Of a stretch of DNA of 64,000 nt, positions 18,245-27,986 are shown one piece after another. The DNA lies in contig NZ_WWFG01000001.1 of assembly GCF_026127265.1 (NCBI RefSeq), positions 2,767,501-2,831,500 of the forward strand. Reading direction: 5' to 3'. Source of the stretch: Nostoc sp. KVJ3. GTDB taxonomy: Bacteria > Cyanobacteriota > Cyanobacteriia > Cyanobacteriales > Nostocaceae. The notes beneath the pieces are model-generated. The model had not been told where the DNA came from. It did not search any database and saw nothing but the letters and a program-made list of their open reading frames with translations. Each line of letters opens with the position of its first letter. Position 1 is the first letter of the stretch. Position numbers and translations under genes: made by a program.

Positions 18245-20146
18245 ATGGCGCTCATAGTTCAGAAATACGGTGGTACATCTGTCGGTTCGGTAGAACGCAT
18301 TCAAGCTGTTGCAGGGCGTGTTTATAAAACTGTCAAAGCTGGAAACTCGCTTGTAGTAGTAGTTTCGGCAATGGGAAAAACCACCGATGGACTCGTCAAA
18401 CTCGCTAATGAAATTTCTCCCAATCCTAACCGCCGGGAAATGGATATGTTGCTTTCCACTGGTGAACAAGTAACGATCGCTTTACTGAGCATGGCTTTGC
18501 AGGAACTCGGACAGCCCGCAATCTCAATGACTGGCGCTCAGGTAGGAATTGTTACCGAAGCAGAACACAGCCGCGCTCGGATTTTGCATATAGAAACTAC
18601 TCGCCTCAGTCGCCACATTAATGCGGGTAAAGTAGTTGTTGTAGCAGGATTCCAAGGGACATCTAACGCCGGGGAAATGGAAATCACAACATTGGGGCGC
18701 GGTGGTTCTGATACCTCGGCGGTGGCGATCGCTGCCGCATTAGGAGCAAATTTTTGTGAAATTTATACAGATGTTCCAGGGATTCTAACTACAGACCCCC
18801 GCTTAGTTGCCCAAGCCCAATTGATGGATGCCATTACCTGCAACGAAATGTTGGAACTAGCCAGCTTGGGTGCAAAAGTGTTGCATCCCCGCGCTGTGGA
18901 AATTGCTCGGAACTATGGTGTTCCCCTTGTAGTCAGGTCTAGCTGGACAGATGAGCCAGGTACTTGGGTGACATCAGCCCAACCCCAAGGGCGATCGCTA
19001 ATCAATCTCGAAATTGCCCGTCCGGTGGATGCTGTCGAATTTGACACTGACCAAGCAAAGGTCGCTTTGTTGCGCGTACCCGATAAACCAGGCGTAGCAG
19101 CAAGGTTATTCGGTGAAATTTCCCGGCAAAAAGTAGACGTAGATTTGATTATTCAGTCAATTCATGAAGGTAACAGTAATGACATTGCTTTTACTGTGAC
19201 AACACCAATATTAAAACGAGCAGAAGCAGTAGCCGCAGCGATCGCCCCTGCACTGAGAAATCCATCTAACCCCAAATCTGACGAAGCCGAGGTAATGATA
19301 GAACATAACATTGCCAAAGTCAGCATTGTAGGTGCAGGAATGATTGGCCGTCCTGGTGTGGCTGCAAAAATGTTTGCCACCCTAGCTGAGGCTGGTGTGA
19401 ATATTCAAATGATTTCCACCAGCGAAGTGAAAGTAAGTTGCGTAGTCGATGCCGCAGAATGCGATCGCGCCGTTATAGCACTCCGCACCGCCTTTGAAAT
19501 AGAGGGAGGGGAGCAGGGAGCAGGGGGAGCAGGGGAAGTAGGGGGAGTAGGGGGAGTAGGGGGAGACAAATTAATTCTCTTATCTCCCTCATCTCCCTCA
19601 TCTCCCTCATCCCCCTCATCCCCCTCATCCCCCCATCACCCTCCCGTTCGCGGTGTTGCTTTAGACTTGAATCAAGCACGTCTTGCTATTCGCCAATTAC
19701 CAGATCGGCCAGGGATGGCGGCAAAGTTGTTTGGACTATTAGCGCAGCATAATATTAGCGTTGACATGATTATCCAATCTCAGCGCTGTCGGGTGATTAA
19801 TGGTGTTCCCAGGCGAGATATTGCCTTTACAGTCTCGCGGATAGACGGGGAAAATGCCAAAAAAATGCTTACCCAAGTAGCAGCAGATTTAGGATGGGGG
19901 GAAGTTGTTTTAGATAATGCGATCGCGAAAGTAAGTATTGTCGGTGCAGGGATGGTGGGACAACCAGGTGTTGCGGCAAAAATGTTTGAAGCGCTAGCCC
20001 AACACCAAATTAATATTCAAATGATTGCCACCTCAGAAATTAAAATTAGTTGTGTTGTGGCACAAGAGCAAGGTGTTAAAGCTTTGCAAGCTATTCATAG
20101 TGCTTTTGGACTGGCTGGTAGTGAGAAAGTTGTTGTACCAGCGTAG
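18245..20146 (+). CDS. lysC: Aspartate kinase with four ACT domains
   Basis: From the ATG at 18245 (MALIVQKYGGTSVG) the 633-residue enzyme phosphorylates aspartate, the first step to lysine, threonine and methionine. The kinase domain shows KYGGTS, GRGGSDTSA and the ...GVPLVVRSS stretch; two ACT pairs follow (VSIVGAGMIGRPG, VSIVGAGMVGQPG), the four-ACT layout normal for cyanobacteria and used for feedback control. Oddly, about 48 residues (roughly 419-466) between the ACT pairs are low complexity, Gly/Glu-rich then (SPSSP)n, encoded by a dispersed intergenic-type repeat (19500-19645) that stays in frame. The frame extends 12 codons upstream to 18209, without conservation. Confidence 0.93.
   Translation: MALIVQKYGGTSVGSVERIQAVAGRVYKTVKAGNSLVVVVSAMGKTTDGLVKLANEISPNPNRREMDMLLSTGEQVTIALLSMALQELGQPAISMTGAQVGIVTEAEHSRARILHIETTRLSRHINAGKVVVVAGFQGTSNAGEMEITTLGRGGSDTSAVAIAAALGANFCEIYTDVPGILTTDPRLVAQAQLMDAITCNEMLELASLGAKVLHPRAVEIARNYGVPLVVRSSWTDEPGTWVTSAQPQGRSLINLEIARPVDAVEFDTDQAKVALLRVPDKPGVAARLFGEISRQKVDVDLIIQSIHEGNSNDIAFTVTTPILKRAEAVAAAIAPALRNPSNPKSDEAEVMIEHNIAKVSIVGAGMIGRPGVAAKMFATLAEAGVNIQMISTSEVKVSCVVDAAECDRAVIALRTAFEIEGGEQGAGGAGEVGGVGGVGGDKLILLSPSSPSSPSSPSSPSSPHHPPVRGVALDLNQARLAIRQLPDRPGMAAKLFGLLAQHNISVDMIIQSQRCRVINGVPRRDIAFTVSRIDGENAKKMLTQVAADLGWGEVVLDNAIAKVSIVGAGMVGQPGVAAKMFEALAQHQINIQMIATSEIKISCVVAQEQGVKALQAIHSAFGLAGSEKVVVPA
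19500..19645. repeat. Intergenic-type repeat captured inside lysC
   Basis: GGGGGAGTAGGGGGAGTAGG-like purine blocks are followed by ACAAATTAATTCTC and then by TCTCCCTCATCCCCCTCATC pyrimidine blocks, forming a large imperfect hairpin. The same design is seen in intergenic repeats at 32293-32402 and 38703-38812. Here it lies inside a coding frame and adds no stop codon. Confidence 0.72.
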
Positions 20147-20190
20147 AAATGAATTTTAACAATTCGTAATTTGTAATTACGTTATGGATA

Positions 20191-20221
20191 GGGAGAAGAG
20201 CGACAAATGCAGTCTTCTCCC
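20191..20221 (+). terminator. Possible terminator after lysC
   Basis: GGGAGAAG and CTTCTCCC form an 8-bp stem 45 bases downstream of the lysC stop. The sequence after it (AAGTTAATTTTC) has only a weak T-run, so function as a terminator is uncertain. Confidence 0.35.
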
Positions 20222-20342
20222 AAGTTAATTTTCAACCTGCCGCTCATCTTCTAAGTATTACTACCCATTTCGAGCGAACGAATCACACTTTTGCATAATC
20301 GTGGTGGAACCCCAATATGCCCAGATTGATTGTTCTCCTGAC

Positions 20343-23300
20343 TTAAATTAAGACTTTTAAGAGAAGAGGAGCAGCATTAATCATTGAGGTTATAAACTCC
20401 TGAAGATCGAAGTCAATTAGGTATTTGAAGGCATCAGCTAAATCACGCCCGCCTTCAATTAAATTGAGGCTTTCATAAAATGCTGTTACATAATCTCCTT
20501 TTTTGACTGCAAGGACTGCATCAGCTAAAGATTGACCATCTTGGAATTTAGCTAACTTAAACGCTGTGGATAATGCCTCGCCATAGTTCTCTTTTTGCAA
20601 ATTATCGATAATTTTTACCCAATCCTGACCTTGGGCAAACTTCCCTAGAGCTAGAACAGCAGATACGGCATCGAGATATTTTCCGTCTTTAACAGACCAA
20701 ATGGTATTTACCCATTGCGTGACATCCTGAAAACCTAAGTTGGACAGTCCTAATTGAATCGCTTGGCGATCGTTAGCTAGGTTTCCATCTTTCAAATCCT
20801 TAATCCAACTGCTCTGAATAACCTGTGGATTATTGCCAGAGAGAGCAATTAAAATGTCTGCGGCTTGATTAGGTTTTCCATCTCGAATGGCAACTGTAAG
20901 GTTAAGAAATGCATCTGCCTTGGCTTGATTAATCCCAAGGTTGGTAAAACCTACCACTTGTAGTCCAGTTTTGAGAGCTTCTTTGTAATTTTGGTCAATA
21001 ATATCCCATGCCATATTAACGAAGGAATTGGCATTATTAAAACCAACTTTAGTTAGAGCGGCATTAATTACACTTTCCCAATTACTATTTGCAACTGCTG
21101 ACCAAGCTACAGCAACAAAAAGATCGGAAACTGTTTTTTGCATTCCCAGATTTTCAAGAGATGCTGAAATAGCCCCTTTATAATCTGAATCTTTAAGTTC
21201 CCAGAATATATCAACCGCAAAATCTACCATCTTGGGAGTAATAACTGTTGATCCCCCATAAAAAGCCAAGGCTGAAATGATTGAGTCTTTAAGAACCCCT
21301 TTTTTATCCCCATTAGCAGCTTTAATGACTCCATCTATCACACCAACAGCAGTACCCAGAACAGGAATCTTTTTCAAGCCATCAACAATTACTTCAATGT
21401 CCCCTGTCTTGACAGCCTCGACGGTATTGACAACGATGGAAGCAGGAAGGGTGTATGGCAATAAGACAATTTGAGTGACAGGATTATCGACGACAGATTC
21501 TTTAATATCCTCAAAAACATCTTTAGTTGCGTTACCTGCCTTTTCAGTATATTTAAAGACACGGTTTACAAGGTTTTGAAACGATGCTCGTAAAGCCAAC
21601 AAATTGGCGTTGAAATCAGAAGCTCCAACTTCCTTGAGTGCGCCATATATGTCACCATATTTTCCTCCCAAGGATTTTACTATATCAGCGATCGTATATA
21701 GTGATGGTTGATTCCCACTGTCCCAAACTGCTCGAGCGACATCACTATAGTTAAAACCAATACCAGGTGCATTTCTTACTGCATAACCAATGTCTTCGTT
21801 ACTGAATCCAAGAACCCTTAGAGCCTGACCAATATTTCCCTGGTTATATCCTTTATTCCAGAGAATAGCTGCAACTGTTCCCCCATTAATGTTATAACCA
21901 CTATTCCATAGGGCTAAGGCTACATCAATATAATTAAAACCAATGCCTGGTGCATTCTTTATGGCATCGGCAATGATTACCAAATCATAGCCAAGATCCC
22001 TTATTGCCTGACCAATATCTCCTTGACTAGCTCCTTCATTCCAGAGGAGACCCGCAAGTATTCTTGTGTCAATACTATAGCCACTATTCCATAACGCTAT
22101 GGCTACATCAATGTAGTTAAAGTTAATAGGGCCATCATCCATAGCATCAGCAATGGTTGCCAAATCGTAGCCAAGATACTTTATTGCTTGACCAATATTT
22201 GCCTGAGTAGCTCCTTCATTCCAGAGGAGACCCGCAAGTATTCTTGTGTCAATACTATAGCCACTATTCCATAGCGCTATGGCTACATCAATGTAGTTAA
22301 AGTTAATAGGGCCATCATCCATAGCATCAGCAATGATTGCTAAATTGTAGCCAAGATACTTTATTGCCTGACCAATATCTCCTTGACTAGCTCCTTCATT
22401 CCAGAGAAGTCCGGCAAGTTTTCTTGTGTCAAAACTATAGCCACTATTCCATAAAGCTATGGCTACATCAGTGTAGTTAAGACTAGTTCCATCACTTGTG
22501 GTAACTCCATCATCTATGGCATTGGCAATAGTTTCTAAGCTGAAGCCAAGGTACTTCATTGCTTGACCAATCTGTTGTTGACTAGCTCCTTCATCCCAGA
22601 GTAAGTCAGCAAGTTTTCTTGAATTAAGACCATCAGCACCACTATAACCACTATTCCATAAAGCTATGGCTACATCAGTGTAGTTAAGACTAGTTCCATC
22701 ACTTGTGGTAACTCCATCATCTATGGCATTGGCAATAGTTTCTAAGCTGAAGCCAAGGTACTTCATTGCTTGACCGATCTGTTGTTGACTAGCTCCTTCA
22801 TCCCAGAGTAAGTCAGCAAGTTTTCTTGAATTAAGACCATCAGCACCACCATAACCACTATTCCATAAAGCTATGGCTACATCAGTGTAGTTAAGACTAG
22901 TTCCATCACTTGTGGTAACTCCATCATCTATGGCATTGGCAATAGTTTCTAAGCTGAAGCCAAGGTACTTCATTGCTTGACCGATCTGTTGTTGACTAGC
23001 TCCTTCATCCCAGAGTAAGTCAGCAAGTTTTCTTGAATTAAGACCATCAGCACCACCATAACCACTATTCCATAAAGCTATGGCTACATCAGTGTAGTTA
23101 AGACTAGTTCCATCACTTGTGGTAACTCCATCATCTATAGCATCGGCAATAGTTTCTAAGCTTAAACCCAGGTACTTCATTGCTTGACCGATCTGTTGTT
23201 GACTAGCTCCTTCATCCCAGAGTAAGTCTGCAAGTTTCCTTGAATCAATACCATATCCACTGTTCCAAAGAGCGATAGTCGCATCAATGTAGTTAAGATT

Positions 23301-26300
23301 AGTTCCATCACTGTTAGTAATTCCGAATTTAACACTATCAGCAATAGTTTCTAAACTTAAGCCTAGATAATTGAAAGCTTGACCAATTTTTTGTTGACTA
23401 GCACTATTATCCCAAAGTAAATCAGCAAGCTTCCTTGCATTAAGGCTATAACCACTATTCCACAAAGCTTCAGCTACCTGGTGGTAATCAGGATTCTTGA
23501 TTACCACAGTGCCACCACTTTGGGAAATTACCTCAATAGTAATTCCCCATTTAACACTATCGGCAATAGTTTCTAAACTTAAGCCAAGATACTTCATTGA
23601 CTGCCCAATTTCTATGGGATTAGCACCCTCATCCCAGAGTAAATCTGCCAGTTTTCTGGCATTAAAGCTATAGCCACTATTCCAGAGAGCGATCGCTACG
23701 TCAATATTATTCAGTCCAGTTCCATCACTCTTGGTAATACCTCGTTTAACGCTATCAGCAATGGTTTCTAAACTCAGCCCTAAATATTTCATCGCCTGAC
23801 CAATTTGTTTTTGGTCTGCGCCTTGATCCCAGAGCAAATCTGCCAGTTTTCTGCCATTGATACTATAACCACTATTCCAGAGAGCGATCGCTACATCAAT
23901 GTAGTTAAGATTAGTTCCATCACTCTTGGTAACTCCCGACTTAATGCTATTTGCAATTGTTGGTAAGTCAAAGCCCCGATTTTTTAGATTTACAGCAATT
24001 TGGGTAACTGTTGACCCTTTATCCCAGAGAAAGTCAGCAAGTCCTTTTGGATCTGTATTATCGATAGTAACCGTACCAGCGATCGCTGTACCTAATTTAT
24101 AATTGGTACCAGACGTGATACTGAAAATAACGGTTTCACTTGCTTCTAGAATATTGTCATCAATCGGTGTGATATTGACGACTGCTGTAGCTGAACCCGC
24201 CGCAAAACTCACCGTTCCCGTCAGGTTTGTATAATCTGTTCCCTTCGTTGCTGTCCCTAATAAGGTGTAATTGACTGTCAGGGCTTGGGTTAAGCTGCCA
24301 GTACGAGTTAGGGTAAATTTACCAGGATTTGCAGTTTGCCCAGTGATGGTTTCTGCGGCCTTAGCATCGGTCGCCGCGACTGTAATCGTTGGTAGAAGAT
24401 CATTATCTGCGATCGTTACTGTACCCGTTTTGGCTGCCCCAAGGATATAACCTGTCCCTATCCCCAAGGTCAAAATAACCGTTTCATTTTCTTCTACTAA
24501 GGTGTCATCTGTGGGAGTCAAATTAATTATTGTTGTGGCTGAACCGACTGCAAAAGTAGCACTCTTGGTTAATGTTTGGTAATCTGTCCCATTAGTTGCA
24601 GTACCCGCAACAGTATAATTAACCGTCAGAGATGAAGATGTACTTCCGGTACGAGTTAGGGTAAATTTACCAGGATTTGCAGTTTGCCCAGTGATGGTTT
24701 CTGCGGCGTTAGCATCGGTAGTCGCGACTGTAATCGTTGGTAGAATCTCATTATCTGCGATCGTTACCGTACCCGTTTTTACTGCCCCGACTGTATAACC
24801 CGTACCTGTTCCCAAGGTCAGAATAACTGTTTCATTTCCTTCTGCTAAGGTGTCATCTTTGGGAGTCAAATTAATTATTGTTGTGGCTGAACCGACTGCA
24901 AAAGTAGCACTCTTGGTTAATGTTTGGTAATCTGTCCCATTAGTTGCAGTACCCGCAACAGTATAATTAACCGTCAGAGATGAAGATGTACTTCCGGTAC
25001 GAGTTAGGGTAAATTTACCAGGATTTACAGTTTGCCCAGTGATGGTTTCTGCGGCGTTAGCATCGGTGGTCGCAACTGTAATCGTTGGTAGAATCTCATT
25101 ATCTGCGATCGTTACCGTACCCGTTTTTACTGCCCCGACTGTATAACCCGTACCTGTTCCCAAGGTCAGAATAACTGTTTCATTTCCTTCTGCTAAGGTG
25201 TCATCTTTGGGAGTCAAATTAATTATTGTTGTGGCTGAACCGACTGCAAAAGTAGCACTCTTGGTTAATGTTTGGTAATCTGTCCCATTAGTTGCAGTAC
25301 CCGCAACAGCATAATTAACTGTCAAAGATGAAGATGTACTTCCGGTACGAGTTAGGGTAAATTTACCAGGATTTGCAGTTTGCCCAGTGATGGTTTCTGC
25401 GGCGTTAGCATCGGTGGTCGCGACTGTAATCGTTGGTAGAGTAGCTTGCTCAACTGTTAAAAATCGACCATCAACAAAAATTGTGGTTGAATCATCTTCA
25501 GCACGAATATCTGCAATTTGATTAGCATTAAGGTATTTCCCTGTAACAACTGCTGCAAACAATTGTCCCTCATCGCCGGGTGTGTCTGCTACATTTATTT
25601 GTTTATCGAGCCAGTGCCCAATCTCTTCAAAGATGGTATCAGCAATTTCTCCACTTTTACCGTGAGTTAATAATTTTTGCGATAGATAAATCTTGTCTAT
25701 CTCTCCTGCAAAAACACCTATTGTAGTTGTGGGGAATACAGATTTGTCTCGGACTTCAATTGATGGCAGGGTACTGAAACTAGCTTTTTGCCAGCTATCA
25801 GCTATTTGATTTAGTTTTTCAATGTTGACACGATCTCCGAAGATAAATTGCATCTGTTGCTGAAAATTAGGCAACTGAACAAATTTCTGTAGTGTTGGGT
25901 ATACATCCTGCTGGAGGATAGTAGAAATAGTGTTAGTTTCTGACTGGACACTACTAGAGGAAATATTCTGTGCATTCCCGATTAGATTGTCATATCGATT
26001 GCTGACTGAAAATATGGAGAATGAATTGTTAGAGCCATCTTGTCCCAAACCACCAACTAATAAATCTCGACGATTAGCCCCGATGAGGAGATCGTTGCCG
26101 TTGTTCCCAGTTAGTTTGTCATTTTTATCTAATCGAAGTAAGAGGTTGTTATTGTTACCTCCAATCAAGACCTTATTACTTTCATCTCCTTCGAGTATTA
26201 AACCTATCTGAGTTGTTTGAGTTAACCCAGATAATTGATTAATAAATTGAGCAGACCAAGGTAGCATACTACCTGTTTTAGTATTTGCTATTAGAGAAAG

Positions 26301-26399
26301 GTTAGAATCTGCCAAAAATGTTTTAGATAATAAGGTTTCTGGATTATTCGTTAAATTATCTAAATTCGTTCCATTTAATTTCAATAAATCTGTTTCCAT
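20343..26399 (-). CDS. Giant Calx-beta protein with tandem helical repeats
   Basis: The protein has 2018 residues. Residues 1-125 end in RTX-like Gly/Asp repeats (GNNGNDLLIG, LLVGGLGQD). Residues about 165-315 contain a protease-like helix, TIFEEIGHWLD, resembling HExxH with the first His replaced by Glu. Residues about 318-780 hold four Calx-beta domains (ETITGQT...LTRTGS...TDYQTL), three almost identical. Residues about 785-1566 hold twelve units of 60-74 residues built on KLADLLWDEGASQQQIGQAM, KYLGLSLETIAD and ALWNSGY, plus a partial thirteenth. The last 450 residues contain further looser helical repeats. The composition suggests a secreted or surface calcium-binding protein, perhaps in adhesion. 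I do not recognise the helical unit, and no signal peptide is seen, as expected for RTX-type export. Confidence 0.85.
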   Translation of the reverse strand: METDLLKLNGTNLDNLTNNPETLLSKTFLADSNLSLIANTKTGSMLPWSAQFINQLSGLTQTTQIGLILEGDESNKVLIGGNNNNLLLRLDKNDKLTGNNGNDLLIGANRRDLLVGGLGQDGSNNSFSIFSVSNRYDNLIGNAQNISSSSVQSETNTISTILQQDVYPTLQKFVQLPNFQQQMQFIFGDRVNIEKLNQIADSWQKASFSTLPSIEVRDKSVFPTTTIGVFAGEIDKIYLSQKLLTHGKSGEIADTIFEEIGHWLDKQINVADTPGDEGQLFAAVVTGKYLNANQIADIRAEDDSTTIFVDGRFLTVEQATLPTITVATTDANAAETITGQTANPGKFTLTRTGSTSSSLTVNYAVAGTATNGTDYQTLTKSATFAVGSATTIINLTPKDDTLAEGNETVILTLGTGTGYTVGAVKTGTVTIADNEILPTITVATTDANAAETITGQTVNPGKFTLTRTGSTSSSLTVNYTVAGTATNGTDYQTLTKSATFAVGSATTIINLTPKDDTLAEGNETVILTLGTGTGYTVGAVKTGTVTIADNEILPTITVATTDANAAETITGQTANPGKFTLTRTGSTSSSLTVNYTVAGTATNGTDYQTLTKSATFAVGSATTIINLTPTDDTLVEENETVILTLGIGTGYILGAAKTGTVTIADNDLLPTITVAATDAKAAETITGQTANPGKFTLTRTGSLTQALTVNYTLLGTATKGTDYTNLTGTVSFAAGSATAVVNITPIDDNILEASETVIFSITSGTNYKLGTAIAGTVTIDNTDPKGLADFLWDKGSTVTQIAVNLKNRGFDLPTIANSIKSGVTKSDGTNLNYIDVAIALWNSGYSINGRKLADLLWDQGADQKQIGQAMKYLGLSLETIADSVKRGITKSDGTGLNNIDVAIALWNSGYSFNARKLADLLWDEGANPIEIGQSMKYLGLSLETIADSVKWGITIEVISQSGGTVVIKNPDYHQVAEALWNSGYSLNARKLADLLWDNSASQQKIGQAFNYLGLSLETIADSVKFGITNSDGTNLNYIDATIALWNSGYGIDSRKLADLLWDEGASQQQIGQAMKYLGLSLETIADAIDDGVTTSDGTSLNYTDVAIALWNSGYGGADGLNSRKLADLLWDEGASQQQIGQAMKYLGFSLETIANAIDDGVTTSDGTSLNYTDVAIALWNSGYGGADGLNSRKLADLLWDEGASQQQIGQAMKYLGFSLETIANAIDDGVTTSDGTSLNYTDVAIALWNSGYSGADGLNSRKLADLLWDEGASQQQIGQAMKYLGFSLETIANAIDDGVTTSDGTSLNYTDVAIALWNSGYSFDTRKLAGLLWNEGASQGDIGQAIKYLGYNLAIIADAMDDGPINFNYIDVAIALWNSGYSIDTRILAGLLWNEGATQANIGQAIKYLGYDLATIADAMDDGPINFNYIDVAIALWNSGYSIDTRILAGLLWNEGASQGDIGQAIRDLGYDLVIIADAIKNAPGIGFNYIDVALALWNSGYNINGGTVAAILWNKGYNQGNIGQALRVLGFSNEDIGYAVRNAPGIGFNYSDVARAVWDSGNQPSLYTIADIVKSLGGKYGDIYGALKEVGASDFNANLLALRASFQNLVNRVFKYTEKAGNATKDVFEDIKESVVDNPVTQIVLLPYTLPASIVVNTVEAVKTGDIEVIVDGLKKIPVLGTAVGVIDGVIKAANGDKKGVLKDSIISALAFYGGSTVITPKMVDFAVDIFWELKDSDYKGAISASLENLGMQKTVSDLFVAVAWSAVANSNWESVINAALTKVGFNNANSFVNMAWDIIDQNYKEALKTGLQVVGFTNLGINQAKADAFLNLTVAIRDGKPNQAADILIALSGNNPQVIQSSWIKDLKDGNLANDRQAIQLGLSNLGFQDVTQWVNTIWSVKDGKYLDAVSAVLALGKFAQGQDWVKIIDNLQKENYGEALSTAFKLAKFQDGQSLADAVLAVKKGDYVTAFYESLNLIEGGRDLADAFKYLIDFDLQEFITSMINAAPLLLKVLI
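22440..23290 (-). repeat. Near-identical tandem DNA repeats within the giant gene
   Basis: Units 5-8 of the helical array are nearly identical at the DNA level, including third codon positions, with a period of about 207 bp (69 codons), whereas units 1-4 and 9-12 have diverged. This points to recent duplication or homogenisation, and the copy number is likely to vary between strains. Confidence 0.8.
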
Positions 26400-26633
26400 G
26401 TTTGCGATAAGTAGGTTGGTGTGAATATTTATTGGCAGAACGCAGACTGGTATCTTCTAAATTTGCGCTCCTGCAACTGCTGATTCAAATACTCTACCGC
26501 TTGGTATAAAGTTTGATGGTCGGAAAAGGTCGGGAAAAAGTCGGGTCTTTTTGGTGGATTTACGTAAAATTTTGTCAAAAAATCAAGTTTCTTGTGGGAG
26601 TATTGTAGTTAACCTGTATTACTAGGGAAATAA

Positions 26634-27986
26634 ATGACAGTTGAAGAGGCGATCGCAATAGTCGAGCAATTATTAGAACGGGGATGCTTAACAAAAGTTC
26701 AAGAAATTGTCTTCCGTGAGTCTTGGGCAGGACAAACCTACTTAGATATGGCTCTAGACTCGGATTACAACCCCAGTCACATCAAAGATGTCGGTTCTCA
26801 ACTGTGGCGATCGCTCTCTCAAGCTTTTGGAGAAAAAGTTACCAAAAATAATCTGCGTGGAGTACTGAAGCGAACCGCACAGCGACAAAAGAACACCAAC
26901 GCCCTCTCAACCTTAAACTTTCAACCCTTGACGAAGTACACAAACTGGGGCGAAGCAATTGACGTTTCGCAGTTCTACGGACGTACTACCGAATTAGAAA
27001 CTCTCAGACAATGGATTGTGCGCGATTCGTCTCAGAGCGACAGCAACGCTTTACGCACTCGTGTAGTGACGCTGCTGGGTATGGGTGGTATGGGCAAAAC
27101 CGCACTCTCGGTAAAGTTAGCAGAACAGTTACAGGGAGAATTTGAGTATGTTATTTGGCGATCGCTCCGACACGCACCTTTTTTTCAAGACAAACTCACG
27201 GACTTGATCAAAATCCTTTCTCATCAGCAAGTTACCGCGTTGCCCGTTAACCCTCACGAGCAAATTACTTGTTTAATCGAGTACCTCCGCAAATCTCGAT
27301 GCTTGCTGATTCTGGATAATTTCGACACCCTATTGGAGCAAGGTAAACGCACAGGCTGTTACCGCGAAGGCTATGAACCTTACGGTGAACTCCTGTGGCG
27401 ATTGGGAGAAACACAGCATCAAAGCTGTGTCCTACTTACCAGCCGAGAAAAACCTGCTGAAATTGCTGCCTTAGAAGGTGATAAATTGCCAGTTCGGACT
27501 CTTACTTTGTCAGGATTACAAGTCGCAGCCGGGCAAACAATCTTAACACTCAAAGGGCTATCAGGCTCCGAGGATGAAACCCGGCAACTGGTTGAGTGTT
27601 ACGGTGGTAATCCACTAGCTTTGAAAATTGCTGCCACTTCCATTCGGGACTTGCATGAGGGCAACATCGCCCGTTTTTTTAGCGAAGGCACAACAGTCTT
27701 CTATGGCGTTGGCAATCTCCTAGAGCAGCAATTCAAAAGACTCTCTACTTCAGAGCAGCAAGTCATGTACTGGTTAGCAATTAATCGTAAGCCAGTTGTC
27801 GCTGCGGTATTACAAGAAGATATTGTGCCAGCAGTTTCTAGAGTAAATGTACTAGAAGCGTTGGAGTCTTTAAGTTGGCGTTCCTTAGTCGAAAAAAGTT
27901 TTGGTGGCTTTACTCAGCAACCTGTAGTTATGGAATACATGACAGTGTTTGGTCAGTTGCTTTCAGTCCCAATGGTAAAACTTTAG
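26634..27986 (+). CDS. NB-ARC ATPase, 5' part of a broken NB-ARC/WD40 gene
   Basis: The 450-residue frame has an N-terminal helical domain of the kind found at the front of cyanobacterial NB-ARC/WD40 proteins (MTVEEAIAIVEQLLERGCL...), then FYGRTTELETLRQWI and an NTPase domain with P-loop LLGMGGMGKTALS, Walker B region CLLILDNFDTLLEQ, LLTSREKPAE and GGNPLALKI, the NB-ARC/STAND signatures. Intact relatives continue into WD40 repeats. Here the frame shifts after VVMEYMT (about 27945) and ends at 27986, while WD40 repeats continue in another frame. The gene therefore looks broken by an internal deletion, though the ATPase part could still be made. Confidence 0.82.
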   Translation: MTVEEAIAIVEQLLERGCLTKVQEIVFRESWAGQTYLDMALDSDYNPSHIKDVGSQLWRSLSQAFGEKVTKNNLRGVLKRTAQRQKNTNALSTLNFQPLTKYTNWGEAIDVSQFYGRTTELETLRQWIVRDSSQSDSNALRTRVVTLLGMGGMGKTALSVKLAEQLQGEFEYVIWRSLRHAPFFQDKLTDLIKILSHQQVTALPVNPHEQITCLIEYLRKSRCLLILDNFDTLLEQGKRTGCYREGYEPYGELLWRLGETQHQSCVLLTSREKPAEIAALEGDKLPVRTLTLSGLQVAAGQTILTLKGLSGSEDETRQLVECYGGNPLALKIAATSIRDLHEGNIARFFSEGTTVFYGVGNLLEQQFKRLSTSEQQVMYWLAINRKPVVAAVLQEDIVPAVSRVNVLEALESLSWRSLVEKSFGGFTQQPVVMEYMTVFGQLLSVPMVKL

